DNA from: a virus
Strand: one strand, 5' to 3'
Virus record (IMG/VR): IMGVR_UViG_3300020172_002301
Span: 1 to 46,284 of that record
DNA length: 46,284 bases
Positions 28,512 to 37,045 of the stretch are shown in pieces. Every line of letters starts with the position of its first letter. The stretch's first letter is position 1. The notes beneath the pieces were generated by a model that saw only the letters and a list, made by a program, of their open reading frames with translations, ran no database searches and was not told where the DNA came from. Both the position numbers and the translations under genes were made by a program.

Positions 28512-28763
28512 TTAATTTACAAAACAATTTCGTTTTGCTAGTGTTATTATTTTTAAATTCTTTAAACAATCGTTGTCACCTCGAGTCACCGCATCGTAAA
28601 GGTCGTTGTTAACAATTGATTGAACAAAACTCCCACCCATCGGACCTATACCATCTCTAGTTCTCATTACTGAAACGATAATGTCAATGATGTGGTCACT
28701 TACCTCAACATCGTATCTTTTAACGAAGTCTCTCGCCGTTTGATATAGTTTTTCGTCTGTCAT
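28512..28763 (-). CDS. conserved phage protein, unknown function
   Basis: An 83-residue protein with DGIGPMGGSFVQSIVNNDLY in the middle, a segment I recall from other phage proteins of this length. Helical flanks, no catalytic residues evident. Gap of 7 bases to the lipoprotein start. Confidence 0.75.
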   Translation of the reverse strand: MTDEKLYQTARDFVKRYDVEVSDHIIDIIVSVMRTRDGIGPMGGSFVQSIVNNDLYDAVTRGDNDCLKNLKIITLAKRNCFVN

Positions 28764-28773
28764 AGTTTTATAT

Positions 28774-29262
28774 TTAATTGTCGAACCAAAAAATTACACG
28801 AAATTTTTTTTCAAAGTCTTTATTACGTTCTTCTTCAATAAGAAAAAATTCTCGGTAGAATCTTTCTTTAATTCCGTTTAAAAAATAGTCTAAAGTTTCT
28901 TGATGTTTCTTTTTTTTCTGATAAAAATCCAACAGTTCATCCAACGTAAAATACGTTGCACTATGTGCGTCTTGTTTCCATTGTTCATGTTCTTTACGAG
29001 TCACATCTGAAATGTCGTTAGGAATACCTCTTGGGTCGTCAATTGGTGTCATTGAGTTATCTCTTACACCGGCAAGGATACCAAATAGTTCATAGTTACG
29101 ACCAAAATAAACAGGAACATGTTCGAATTCTCTTTCCCCATCCCAATCGCTGTTTTCGTTATTGAAATAAGGATTAATTTGCCAATGGTCAACATTAACC
29201 CATCGTTCTTCTCCGTTAATGTTTTTCTTTGATTCTAAATAAATGTGTATATCGCAGCCCAT
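28774..29262 (-). CDS. MGCDIH-type conserved protein
   Basis: A 162-residue protein opening MGCDIHIYLESKK, then NYELFGILAGVRDN and a C-terminal coiled-coil-like stretch. Proteins starting MGCDIH are common in phages and bacteria; no role is known to me. It has its own promoter inside the sigma-factor gene. Confidence 0.8.
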   Translation of the reverse strand: MGCDIHIYLESKKNINGEERWVNVDHWQINPYFNNENSDWDGEREFEHVPVYFGRNYELFGILAGVRDNSMTPIDDPRGIPNDISDVTRKEHEQWKQDAHSATYFTLDELLDFYQKKKKHQETLDYFLNGIKERFYREFFLIEEERNKDFEKKFRVIFWFDN

Positions 29263-29278
29263 AATTTTATTATCTGTT

Positions 29279-29310
29279 CAAATATATTGAATTATTTTTG
29301 ATTTTCCAAA
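29279..29310 (-). promoter_or_regulatory. Bacteroidota-type promoter
   Basis: On the minus strand: TTTG (complement of 29307-29310), 20 bases, TATATTTG (complement of 29279-29286). The -33 box lies inside the last codons of the sigma-factor gene. It drives 29262 onward. Confidence 0.8.
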
Positions 29311-29798
29311 AACTTTTTAAGATTTTCTCTGGCATTTGTTAGTTCTCGATTAACGTCTTGAGTGTCAAATTCTAATAAAGAAGAGATATCTTCAATAGTT
29401 AACCCCTCAACCACATGTAAATTAAAGATTAACTTCTGAGATAAATGTAAACGGTTTATCATCTCAACCATTTCTTTACCACTTAAAGATATGTTCTTTA
29501 CAGTGTCATTTGAAACACTTAACTCTTGGTCCGATAACTCAATTTGCTTATCGTATTTAATATAATTTACACAATAGGTTGCAACAAAAACCCTTAACCA
29601 GTCCATTACCGGTTTATCTTCATTAATCAACTTAAAGTTATTAAAAACGTGTCTGAAGACATCAAGAATAATATCATCACTGTTACCGCAGTAACGAATG
29701 ATAATCGCATTAACTTTTTTTGAGTATTGGTTAAAAAATTCTTTTTGATGTGTTCTATTGTTCGATAAACATCCTAGAGTTATTTCTTTCTCGGTCAT
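29292..29798 (-). CDS. ECF-type RNA polymerase sigma factor
   Basis: A 168-residue protein. Region 2 spans about residues 20-80 (DIILDVFRHVFNNF, WLRVFVATYCVNYI). Region 4 spans about 110-165 (MINRLHLSQKLIFNLHVVEG, LTIEDISSLLEFDTQDVNRE, RENLKKFLEN), ending in the helix-turn-helix that reads the -35. It has no region 3, which defines the ECF group. It would direct host RNA polymerase to a subset of phage promoters. Overlaps the deoxyribosyltransferase-like gene by 4 bases. Confidence 0.85.
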   Translation of the reverse strand: MTEKEITLGCLSNNRTHQKEFFNQYSKKVNAIIIRYCGNSDDIILDVFRHVFNNFKLINEDKPVMDWLRVFVATYCVNYIKYDKQIELSDQELSVSNDTVKNISLSGKEMVEMINRLHLSQKLIFNLHVVEGLTIEDISSLLEFDTQDVNRELTNARENLKKFLENQK

Positions 29799-30253
29799 GT
29801 GTCAGGTAGTAGTTTTTTTATTAATTCATCGATAGAATTGGTTAATGGAATATTATAGTAGTTACATACGATTTCGACATTACCTTTACGCCAGAAACCA
29901 TCGGGACATACAACATGTAATTTACCTGAAGTTGCGTACAAACCCATTTCTAATAATGAAATAGGTGATTGTGTTCCGGGTGCAAAGTACATGATAACAA
30001 TATCAGATTGTTCCAAAGCGTTCAGTTCCCAATTAACTTGTTGATAGAACTGTGGGTTTTCAAACTCCTGTGTCCAAGATGAATCCCAATCATCTCTACG
30101 TGGGTTGAACACATTCCACCCATTGTCGTTAAAGAAAGTTGAAAGATTTGTTTGCCAATCTTCCGCCTTACCCATCTCGATTGAACCGGCTAAGAATACC
30201 GATTTCATCATAGTGTTCCTATGTGCAATGTTATGTGGTGGTTTAAATATCAT
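29795..30253 (-). CDS. nucleoside 2-deoxyribosyltransferase-like protein
   Basis: A 152-residue protein with VFLAGSIEMGKAEDWQ, FNPRRDDWDSSW and SPISLLEMGLYA, where the LEMG Glu is the expected nucleophile of this fold. The family transfers deoxyribose between bases or hydrolyses nucleotides such as dNMPs. In a phage it could salvage or degrade nucleotides, or counter nucleotide-based defence; the specific substrate cannot be read here. Confidence 0.85.
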   Translation of the reverse strand: MIFKPPHNIAHRNTMMKSVFLAGSIEMGKAEDWQTNLSTFFNDNGWNVFNPRRDDWDSSWTQEFENPQFYQQVNWELNALEQSDIVIMYFAPGTQSPISLLEMGLYATSGKLHVVCPDGFWRKGNVEIVCNYYNIPLTNSIDELIKKLLPDT

Positions 30254-30353
30254 CTCTATATTTCTTTATATCTTTTTTATGTTTTAAAAAACTCAATAGT
30301 AAAACACTAAGGATTATTGAAACTGTTATTATTCCAATTGTTACTTCACTCAT
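30243..30353 (-). CDS. 36-residue membrane peptide
   Basis: ATG at 30353: MSEVTIGIITVSIILSVLLL then a basic tail (SFLKHKKDIKKYRDDI). One transmembrane helix. It fills the gap between 30366 and 30253 and overlaps the next start by 11 bases. Confidence 0.6.
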   Translation of the reverse strand: MSEVTIGIITVSIILSVLLLSFLKHKKDIKKYRDDI

Positions 30354-30365
30354 TTTTTTTATTCT

Positions 30366-30812
30366 TTAGAAGTCAAATCCTCCTGATGACCTACTACCTC
30401 TAATTCGGTACATTGCCATCTCAAGGATGTTTAATGATTCATTTAAACCTGCTCTATCATCTATGAACACGTTTGCATAAATCTTTTTATCATTACCATA
30501 AGGTAAATCGATTGGTGTTTTGTTGATACCGTCAATCTCAAGTCCGTTATCTAAGCAGTACTTAATGATTTCAGGGTAACGGTCTTCTTTACATGCGGTG
30601 AAGATTACAACATATGCACCTGTTTGTTTTGCTGTATTAAGAACTTCAAACACTCGTTTGAAATCTCTGTTCTGCATTTTCCAAGGTGAAATGGTATCAT
30701 CGTAATCACATGCAATGATTATCTTACCGTATGTTCTCCATTCTTCTTCTAATCTTTCAAGATAAGGAAGTGACTCAGGATTCTTGTCGAAGTATTCTTT
30801 CATTGTACTCAT
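30366..30812 (-). CDS. HAD-superfamily phosphatase-like protein
   Basis: A 148-residue protein. Motif I is CDYDDTISPW (two catalytic Asp), motif II the Thr in VVIFTACKEDRY, and motif IV the acidic pair in VFIDDRAGL. The NKTPIDLPYGNDKKIYANVF stretch is typical of small phage HAD proteins of the hydrolase type. Substrate unknown; nucleotide or sugar phosphate is likely from context. The C terminus is Gly/Ser-rich (GSRSSGGFDF). Confidence 0.85.
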   Translation of the reverse strand: MSTMKEYFDKNPESLPYLERLEEEWRTYGKIIIACDYDDTISPWKMQNRDFKRVFEVLNTAKQTGAYVVIFTACKEDRYPEIIKYCLDNGLEIDGINKTPIDLPYGNDKKIYANVFIDDRAGLNESLNILEMAMYRIRGSRSSGGFDF

Positions 30813-30814
30813 GA

Positions 30815-30925
30815 TTAATTTTTTTTGTCAAAAAATGTTGTTAATGCAGATAAAATTAACACACATGCACAAATTCCGATTACTATTATTGCAGTTACTT
30901 GTGCTACAGGATGTAATTGTTCCAT
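30815..30925 (-). CDS. 36-residue membrane peptide
   Basis: ATG at 30925: MEQLHPVAQVTAIIVIGICA, continuing hydrophobic to ALTTFFDKKN. Single helix with two Cys. It exactly fills the space between PRPP synthetase (gap 1 base) and the HAD gene (gap 2 bases). Confidence 0.6.
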   Translation of the reverse strand: MEQLHPVAQVTAIIVIGICACVLILSALTTFFDKKN

Positions 30926-30926
30926 G

Positions 30927-31886
30927 TTAAAATATATTTAATTGTTTAACTAATGAATGGATTGTTTTATGTCTTGAGAAAGTATTAGATATTGTACCGT
31001 CAGTAATATCTTTAACTGAGTTCGTACAATAGATTCCATCAAAGTATTCACCAATCCAATCAAATCCCGCACTGAAAATACCGTGAGTGACAACCAAATA
31101 GTTTTTACCATATTGTTCTGGTTGAACTGAACTCGATAGTTTTCTAATTTCATTAACCGATTTAGCAATCTCAATGAATGTTCGTCCACCATCACAGATG
31201 TCATCGATAATAAAGATATCCTTATCGGCATCATCTACTGACATCGGTACGTGGGTATAATCAATCTTACCGGTTTCGAGGTTACGATGTTTAGATGCAA
31301 TAATAATTTCACCATTATAACCAATAGACTCCGCAACATGAAATACTTTCTTCAATGCACCCGCGTCAGGTGAAACCAATCTTATCTTTTTAAAATTATT
31401 TCTATTCCATGTTTCATCTCCTTTTGATAGGAAATACTCTCTTAATGCAAATGTGACAATTTGTGTATTATCAACCTTAACAAAGTTATTAATACATGCC
31501 TCAAGAACATCCGAGTGTGGGTCCAAAATCGTTACCTTTTCATAACCTTGTGAGTTAATGATTGGTGCAATTACAGTCTTAACATAATTAAAACCACCGT
31601 CCATAAACTTACGGTCACTTCTTGCTCCAATACAATAAGGAATGTAAAGACGAATTTTATTTACACCAATCTCTTTAAGTGATTGAGTTGCACAAATAAT
31701 AATCTCCAAGTCCTGAAATGTGTTTAAACGAGATTTAATTGTTACACCATTTGGTCTATCTTTAAGTGAATCGAAAGTGTTGTAACCTTCTTCAATTAAT
31801 CTTAAAGATTGTTGACCATCAGGAAAACGACTGATTTCATATTTGAACGATAAAATGTCGTTAGGGTTTACTAAATTTAATTCCAT
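30927..31886 (-). CDS. prs: ribose-phosphate pyrophosphokinase (PRPP synthetase)
   Basis: A 319-residue protein. RFPDGQQSLRL near the N terminus; YCIGARSDRKF and ILDPHSDVLEAC in the middle (substrate region); SPDAGALKK; and IIDDICDGGRTFIEIA, the PRPP-binding loop. It makes PRPP from ribose 5-phosphate and ATP. Two genes away lies NAMPT, which consumes PRPP to make NMN, so the two probably form one phage NAD+ salvage route. Confidence 0.9.
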   Translation of the reverse strand: MELNLVNPNDILSFKYEISRFPDGQQSLRLIEEGYNTFDSLKDRPNGVTIKSRLNTFQDLEIIICATQSLKEIGVNKIRLYIPYCIGARSDRKFMDGGFNYVKTVIAPIINSQGYEKVTILDPHSDVLEACINNFVKVDNTQIVTFALREYFLSKGDETWNRNNFKKIRLVSPDAGALKKVFHVAESIGYNGEIIIASKHRNLETGKIDYTHVPMSVDDADKDIFIIDDICDGGRTFIEIAKSVNEIRKLSSSVQPEQYGKNYLVVTHGIFSAGFDWIGEYFDGIYCTNSVKDITDGTISNTFSRHKTIHSLVKQLNIF

Positions 31887-31892
31887 AATTTT

Positions 31893-32693
31893 TTAAGCTG
31901 ACCAATGTAAATAATATTTTTCTTTATCTTCCTTTGAAAGAACGTATTTGATTGTCTCTTTAACAATCTCCAACGCAGTAACGTACCAATCGTTATCACT
32001 TTCGGTGACGATGTAAACACATGGAAGACTTCTTGCCAACATGTTATAATCGCCAGGTATCATTGCAAGAACTTTAACAGGTTCATCAATATTAAAATCA
32101 CCATGTTTATTGGAGTAATTATACCTATTGCCGTTATCTTTCCTTTTGTTGTGTTGGTTAAGTTCCTCCAAGAAAACGTCTAACGCTTCTTTTTCTGAAT
32201 GAATTTCAGGTTCGGAAAACATGTTTTGTGAAACATGATGTACTCGGTAAGGACCAATTTTTTTAAAGTCCTCAATCAACTTTTCACAACGAACTAAAGA
32301 CTCTTCCCAATTTGGTTGGAATTTATAATCGTCATCCGTTCTACCAAAAATATCTTCTAATCTTGGTAATCCGAAATTACCTAAGATTCTGTTGATACCT
32401 GAAGAATTGTAAGAACTTCTAAAGTAACCTATCTTGAAATAGTGTTCAGGCTTCTTTTCATAATCCATTTCAATTGAAGTTTTACCTTCTTCTTGTTCTC
32501 CATATTCATCTAACCCAAGTGAATGTGCAAACTCTTTAATTTTTGCATTTATTTCGTCTTTTTGTTCTTGAGTTAAAAGTTCATATTCACCAGCATCCTC
32601 CCACAATTTTGTAGAATGTTCCTCGTATTTTGATTCGAGTTCTTGTGATTTTTCAAAATCGTCGTAACGATATAAATAAATGTCTAGTCCCAT
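31893..32693 (-). CDS. MGLDIY-type conserved phage protein
   Basis: A 266-residue acidic protein opening MGLDIYLYRYDDF, with IGYFRSSYNSSGINRIL and, near the C terminus, SDNDWYVTALEIVKETI. It lies between PRPP synthetase and NAMPT (gaps of 6 and 1 bases), so it is co-expressed with NAD salvage. The start resembles 6868-7428 and 28774-29262, but the bodies differ. Function unknown. Confidence 0.8.
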   Translation of the reverse strand: MGLDIYLYRYDDFEKSQELESKYEEHSTKLWEDAGEYELLTQEQKDEINAKIKEFAHSLGLDEYGEQEEGKTSIEMDYEKKPEHYFKIGYFRSSYNSSGINRILGNFGLPRLEDIFGRTDDDYKFQPNWEESLVRCEKLIEDFKKIGPYRVHHVSQNMFSEPEIHSEKEALDVFLEELNQHNKRKDNGNRYNYSNKHGDFNIDEPVKVLAMIPGDYNMLARSLPCVYIVTESDNDWYVTALEIVKETIKYVLSKEDKEKYYLHWSA

Positions 32694-32694
32694 G

Positions 32695-34242
32695 TTATAG
32701 TTTGTTTAAACGTTCACGAATTTCACCAAGAGATGTTTCATTATCGAATCTTCCCTCTTCATAGATTGTTTGTAGGATACCTTGACCTTCTTGTTCCCAA
32801 GTACATTGAGTTAATACCTCATGGTCTTCGGTTACACAGATTAAACCCTTCAAAGATTTCTTGGTACCATCATCGGTAACAGGGTCTTTGTAAATGTCGT
32901 ATCCGACTTTAACTCTGACAGGGACTTCGGTTCCTGGGTTACCATAATCAGTCGTTTTGGTTTCCAATACCTCAAACCATGCACCTTTAGCAGCAAAACC
33001 GAATGTGTCACGGGTATTCATTTGGTAAGTGAATGAACCAACACCCAATACGATGTTTGTTGATGCGAACCCTTTTGCTTCCAATCTCTGATAGATTTGG
33101 ATTTGACGGTCTAATGTGATTGAGTCACCATAGATTGCTCCGATGTGTGGGTCAAGAACTTTGTAACCTTGTTCGTTGATTGTTCCACCGAAGATTTCCC
33201 AAAGTAATTCGATTACACCTTTTTCTTCTGAAGTTAAGATAGTTTCTCTGTCTAATTCATAATCATTATAGTGGTCCCCGTCTTCAAATATCTGTGTGCC
33301 ACAAATAATATCCACAGGGTTTCCAGAGTCAGGACGGATAACCAATTTACCATCACGAGCCATGATTGCCTCTTTGTTTGCTGGTAAGTATTCAGTAACC
33401 AACTTCCACAAGTCAAATGTATCGGATACAATTGATAAGATTCCTTTAGGGAAATCCACCAACCAATCGGCAATCATTTGTTGTTCACCAACCGTAAAGA
33501 TTTTGGTTGTTGATACAGAGTGTTCAGATGCGTTCACTGAATAGATTGACACTTGGTCCTGTGGTTCGTTGTAGTAATAACGTGCACCGGGAATACAAAT
33601 GATGGTATCTGAACCTAAGAACGAAGATGCGTGACCCAAACCACTTGACAACATATCCCATGGGGATAAACCACGAGCAGAGAAGTCATGACAAAGGAAA
33701 GGAATTAACCATGCATTTGTTGGGTCTGTTTTCATTACCCATTCAACAACATTACGTTTGTATTGTAATGCGATTGTTGCAGATGTGGATGGTTTCCATG
33801 CTAATGAACTGATGATTGTCTCCAAGTACAATGTTAACCACGCAAAACCATCAACCGTGTTGATGAAGGTCATGTGGGGAACGTTTGGATTTGTTTCAAT
33901 ACCTTCAGGTAATGATTTAACACGAATAGGTAAGTAACCTAATTTGTGAAGGTCAACGAAGTGTGATGAGTCGTAATCCATTCCAAGATACAATGACATA
34001 TCTTTTCCAAAGTTAACGGCAACTTCCTCAGGTAAACTAAAGAAGTTCTCTTGGAACTCGTCATGTAACCATTTAACAACCAATTGTTGTCCGAATGATA
34101 CGATTTTTGACACACCTTTAGGTGCGTACTTAACACTACGTGGAATCCATGTACCATACAAACGAGTGGTACCGGGTGCTAACATTTTTTTGTGACCGAT
34201 TTTATATCCGTCAGTGTAAAATAAACTTGTTGGTTTAAACAT
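32695..34242 (-). CDS. nadV: nicotinamide phosphoribosyltransferase
   Basis: A 515-residue protein close to the usual NAMPT length. FYTDGYKIGHKKM at the N terminus; FLCHDFSARGLSP; VNASEHSVSTTK; SIVSDTFDLWKLV and LVIRPDSGNPVDI, all diagnostic of NAMPT. It forms NMN from nicotinamide and PRPP, the limiting step in NAD+ rebuilding. Phage NAMPTs are known to restore NAD+ after NAD-depleting immune systems act; no NMN adenylyltransferase is visible in this window. Confidence 0.95.
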   Translation of the reverse strand: MFKPTSLFYTDGYKIGHKKMLAPGTTRLYGTWIPRSVKYAPKGVSKIVSFGQQLVVKWLHDEFQENFFSLPEEVAVNFGKDMSLYLGMDYDSSHFVDLHKLGYLPIRVKSLPEGIETNPNVPHMTFINTVDGFAWLTLYLETIISSLAWKPSTSATIALQYKRNVVEWVMKTDPTNAWLIPFLCHDFSARGLSPWDMLSSGLGHASSFLGSDTIICIPGARYYYNEPQDQVSIYSVNASEHSVSTTKIFTVGEQQMIADWLVDFPKGILSIVSDTFDLWKLVTEYLPANKEAIMARDGKLVIRPDSGNPVDIICGTQIFEDGDHYNDYELDRETILTSEEKGVIELLWEIFGGTINEQGYKVLDPHIGAIYGDSITLDRQIQIYQRLEAKGFASTNIVLGVGSFTYQMNTRDTFGFAAKGAWFEVLETKTTDYGNPGTEVPVRVKVGYDIYKDPVTDDGTKKSLKGLICVTEDHEVLTQCTWEQEGQGILQTIYEEGRFDNETSLGEIRERLNKL

Positions 34243-34278
34243 ATCTTTAGGTTTTTTGTATCATTTATTGGGTTTATT

Positions 34279-34310
34279 AAAATATAAAAAAAATTTTTGG
34301 TTAATCCAAA
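34279..34310 (-). promoter_or_regulatory. probable promoter of the NAMPT unit
   Basis: On the minus strand: TTTG (complement of 34307-34310), 20 bases, TATATTTT (complement of 34279-34286), one mismatch to TAnnTTTG. It precedes NAMPT by about 37 bases. Confidence 0.6.
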
Positions 34311-34411
34311 TTATGTGTGTAATTCTTTACCAACTAAATTACATAAAAAGGTACTAAGTGTTTCCATCTCAGGATTTCTCCAAGCGTGGTTTAAATATAC
34401 GTCAGCAAGAT
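34311..34411 (-). other. coding-like stretch in the -1 frame after 34412-35059
   Basis: Past the stop of the upstream gene, the -1 frame stays open to a TAA at 34311-34313 and reads like protein (ADVYLNHAWRNPEMETLSTF, then LVGKELHT). It has no ATG before residue EM. The upstream gene holds A-AAA-AAG at 34451-34457, the heptamer known for -1 frameshifting in bacterial dnaX. Either a frameshift extends the upstream protein, an ATT start is used, or this is a decayed gene. Confidence 0.4.
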
Positions 34412-35059
34412 TTAACTTAATGAGTTTGGTAAATAAAGTAAAGTTGGGTTCTTTTTTTGAATATCAAGTTCAGGGTACTTCTCCTTGAACTTCATTACAT
34501 CAAATTTTTTGGTGATTAAATGGTGACCGTTCTTTGTTGGGATAATTGATTCAATCTTCGGACCAACCTTGTATCCGATTGGAAATCCGGCTTCATCGAA
34601 TTCAACTTCGGTAAATGGTTTACATTCATATTCAATGTATGCCATCATCAACGGACTTGCCTCTTTAATGTCATCAACATCAATAATCCATCTCTTCTCT
34701 TGAGTTTTGATTTGACCAACAACAGAATCAAATAATCCTTTCTGATTGTGTTGTCCATTTTGAATACGTTGAGCCAGGTCAACCATCATGTTTAATGAAA
34801 CATCAAAATGGTTTTGTTTCTGAACATGAATATACGCACGAGCTTTAAACATTTCACATAGTTGTTTAATCTCATCATATCTACGTTCAAGATGTTCAAT
34901 ACTTTCAATACAATATGTTTTGATTGTCCTAACCGATTGGTGGTTATCTCTTTCACCTTCTGGTTGGTCCTTCTTGCGTTTGAAAACATACAGCATGTAA
35001 AAGTCTCCCGTCTTTTCAAAGTTAAGGAGACCTTTAATTATATCTAAATTGTCAATCAT
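34412..35059 (-). CDS. phage protein, unknown; weak primase-like features
   Basis: A 215-residue protein from the ATG at 35059 (MIDNLDIIKGLLNF); the frame upstream crosses the promoter. Blocks: FYMLYVFKRKKDQ, RWIIDVDDIKEA and IIPTKNGHHLITKKFD. The DxD pair followed by a TKNGHHLIT stretch is reminiscent of archaeo-eukaryotic primase-type active sites, but the spacing was not tested and this is only a suggestion. It sits directly downstream of the helicase unit. Confidence 0.75.
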   Translation of the reverse strand: MIDNLDIIKGLLNFEKTGDFYMLYVFKRKKDQPEGERDNHQSVRTIKTYCIESIEHLERRYDEIKQLCEMFKARAYIHVQKQNHFDVSLNMMVDLAQRIQNGQHNQKGLFDSVVGQIKTQEKRWIIDVDDIKEASPLMMAYIEYECKPFTEVEFDEAGFPIGYKVGPKIESIIPTKNGHHLITKKFDVMKFKEKYPELDIQKKNPTLLYLPNSLS

Positions 35060-35077
35060 TTTATGTTTGTTAGGACA

Positions 35078-35108
35078 CAAAGATAACAATTAGATTCGAA
35101 TATCCAAA
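35078..35108 (-). promoter_or_regulatory. Bacteroidota-type promoter
   Basis: On the minus strand: TTTG (complement of 35105-35108), 19 bases, TATCTTTG (complement of 35078-35085). It drives 35059 onward. Confidence 0.85.
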
Positions 35109-35134
35109 AAAATTTTTATTTTTTTCTAGTATTT

Positions 35135-37042
35135 TTAATACTGACTGATTTTACCCAATTGGGTCGTCTTGTTACCTCTAAATTCTGAATGTGATTTAAT
35201 CACACCATAGAAAGAAACTCTTGAATCTACATTAACTTCGTCACCGCGACCAATAAGATAATCGTCACTGATTTCTCCAAACTTGGACAGGATATTTCCT
35301 TCTTTGTCCATCATTTCGTAAACAAGTGTTTTACCAAATTTACCATCAATCTCTCTTATGTCAAGAACTTTTAAATCACCAAAGAACATTTTCATTCCCG
35401 GTTGACCAATATGTTTACTTACATTTACTTTTTGTAAATTATCACTTTGAGACTTGTGACTTTTAAATGCGTCGTAATCACTAATGAAACCTAAAGTTGT
35501 TTTTGCTCTGGTATAAGCAACATACTCTAAGTTTCTTTCTTGTTCCATTTCCCATGGTAATCTTGCAAACTTAGACGGCATCAATTCAGAATGTAGAATG
35601 AAAACCCTATCTGCCTCCAACCCTTTTGATTTGTGAATGTTACTCAAACAGATTCCTGATTTTTTATCGTCAGAAAATAAATCATTAATTTTTGTAACCA
35701 CTTCATTTGGGTCTGTGATTCCATTTGATAGTGCTTCAATAACCTGAATCTTTTCTGTAAAGGTAATTACTTGATTGTCGTCAGCGGCTTCACTCTTTGA
35801 GAGTTTATGATTTGCCATGACCTTCTCAACTAATTTTTCTTTCTCATGATAAAGTCTTGAGAACACATTAACCATGGTGAACTCTTCTGTTTTTCTTTGA
35901 CAACCTAAAATCATGTTCTTCAAAGATAAACCAATGTCCGAACCAATGATAAATGCTTTTTTACCCTCACTCAAATATTTGATACATAATGAGACAACCG
36001 GAAATGTATTTCTACAAAGAACCATGTCACCATCCTGTACGTTTTTATATGAGAAAGAATCGTGAACCTGACCCACTTTGTTTTTTGGGTGAGGTTTTAT
36101 TATTGGGTTAATATGTTTAACCATATTAACAATGACAGATGCGGTTCTATATGTAAATGATAATGGTAATTCTATTGTGTTCGGAATGTTTTTTAGTTTC
36201 TGATACGATTCGTAATCTGCACCGGCGAACGCGTAGATTGCTTGTTTAGGGTCACCCACCGCAATAAACCTACCTGTTTCAGGTTTGATTGCTCTTTCCA
36301 TTAACAACCTTTGGCACGTATTCAAATCCTGACACTCATCAATGAATACAAAGTCATATGTTTCCGTCTGTAAATTCATTAGGTTAGGAAGTACAATCAT
36401 ATCGGTGTAGTCAATTGACTTCGTATGGAAAAGACCTAACTTAGCAAGGTACCATGCAACAGTGGATTCGTTATCTTCGTTTGATATTGAATGGATGTCA
36501 GCAAGTTTGTTTAAGTCACTTACACCAATTGGTTTGATATCGAAGTTAATCAAGTGAAGTCTTGCCAAATTACATAAGTTTACTACGTCGGTAATAAATT
36601 TGTAAATGTCAACACTTTCAGATTTAACTGACGACATCATCAACTCAATGTATCTTAAATATTCTTTATCAAAACCATATTCATCCAATGAGGTTTCATC
36701 CTTACCAGAACTAAAATTAATAGTATCCCATAATAGTTTACGGTACTTACCGTTGTCAATCTTAGGATTGTTTAATCGAGATAATGTTAAAAAACCAAAC
36801 CCATGTACAGTCTTCACATCGATGTTCCTACCTTCAGGAACTCGTTCTTTTAATTCCTTGGCGATACTTTTATTAAATGCAAGAAACAATACCGACTTAT
36901 CTGCCGGTATTATCTCGAGTGATTTGAGTAGTGTTGTTGTTTTTCCACTACCGGCAACCGCAGAAATAACTGCATTGCGAGTATCGTTTAATATGAAATT
37001 AAAAATGTCTTTCTGATATTTGCTTGGTACAAACTTACCCAT
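35135..37042 (-). CDS. UvrD/Rep-type superfamily 1 DNA helicase
   Basis: A 635-residue protein. Q-like motif near KYQKDIF; Walker A AVAGSGKTTTLLKS (about residues 28-41); motif II VFIDECQDLN; motif III VGDPKQAIYAFAGAD; later SNIHKSKGLEADRVFIL and VAYTRAKTTLG. It unwinds DNA with ATP, moving 3'-5' by family rule. Likely functions in phage replication, recombination or repair. A C-terminal about 90-residue extension after the helicase core is beta-rich. Its stop lies 75 bases before the 35059 gene. Confidence 0.92.
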   Translation of the reverse strand: MGKFVPSKYQKDIFNFILNDTRNAVISAVAGSGKTTTLLKSLEIIPADKSVLFLAFNKSIAKELKERVPEGRNIDVKTVHGFGFLTLSRLNNPKIDNGKYRKLLWDTINFSSGKDETSLDEYGFDKEYLRYIELMMSSVKSESVDIYKFITDVVNLCNLARLHLINFDIKPIGVSDLNKLADIHSISNEDNESTVAWYLAKLGLFHTKSIDYTDMIVLPNLMNLQTETYDFVFIDECQDLNTCQRLLMERAIKPETGRFIAVGDPKQAIYAFAGADYESYQKLKNIPNTIELPLSFTYRTASVIVNMVKHINPIIKPHPKNKVGQVHDSFSYKNVQDGDMVLCRNTFPVVSLCIKYLSEGKKAFIIGSDIGLSLKNMILGCQRKTEEFTMVNVFSRLYHEKEKLVEKVMANHKLSKSEAADDNQVITFTEKIQVIEALSNGITDPNEVVTKINDLFSDDKKSGICLSNIHKSKGLEADRVFILHSELMPSKFARLPWEMEQERNLEYVAYTRAKTTLGFISDYDAFKSHKSQSDNLQKVNVSKHIGQPGMKMFFGDLKVLDIREIDGKFGKTLVYEMMDKEGNILSKFGEISDDYLIGRGDEVNVDSRVSFYGVIKSHSEFRGNKTTQLGKISQY

Positions 37043-37045
37043 GTC

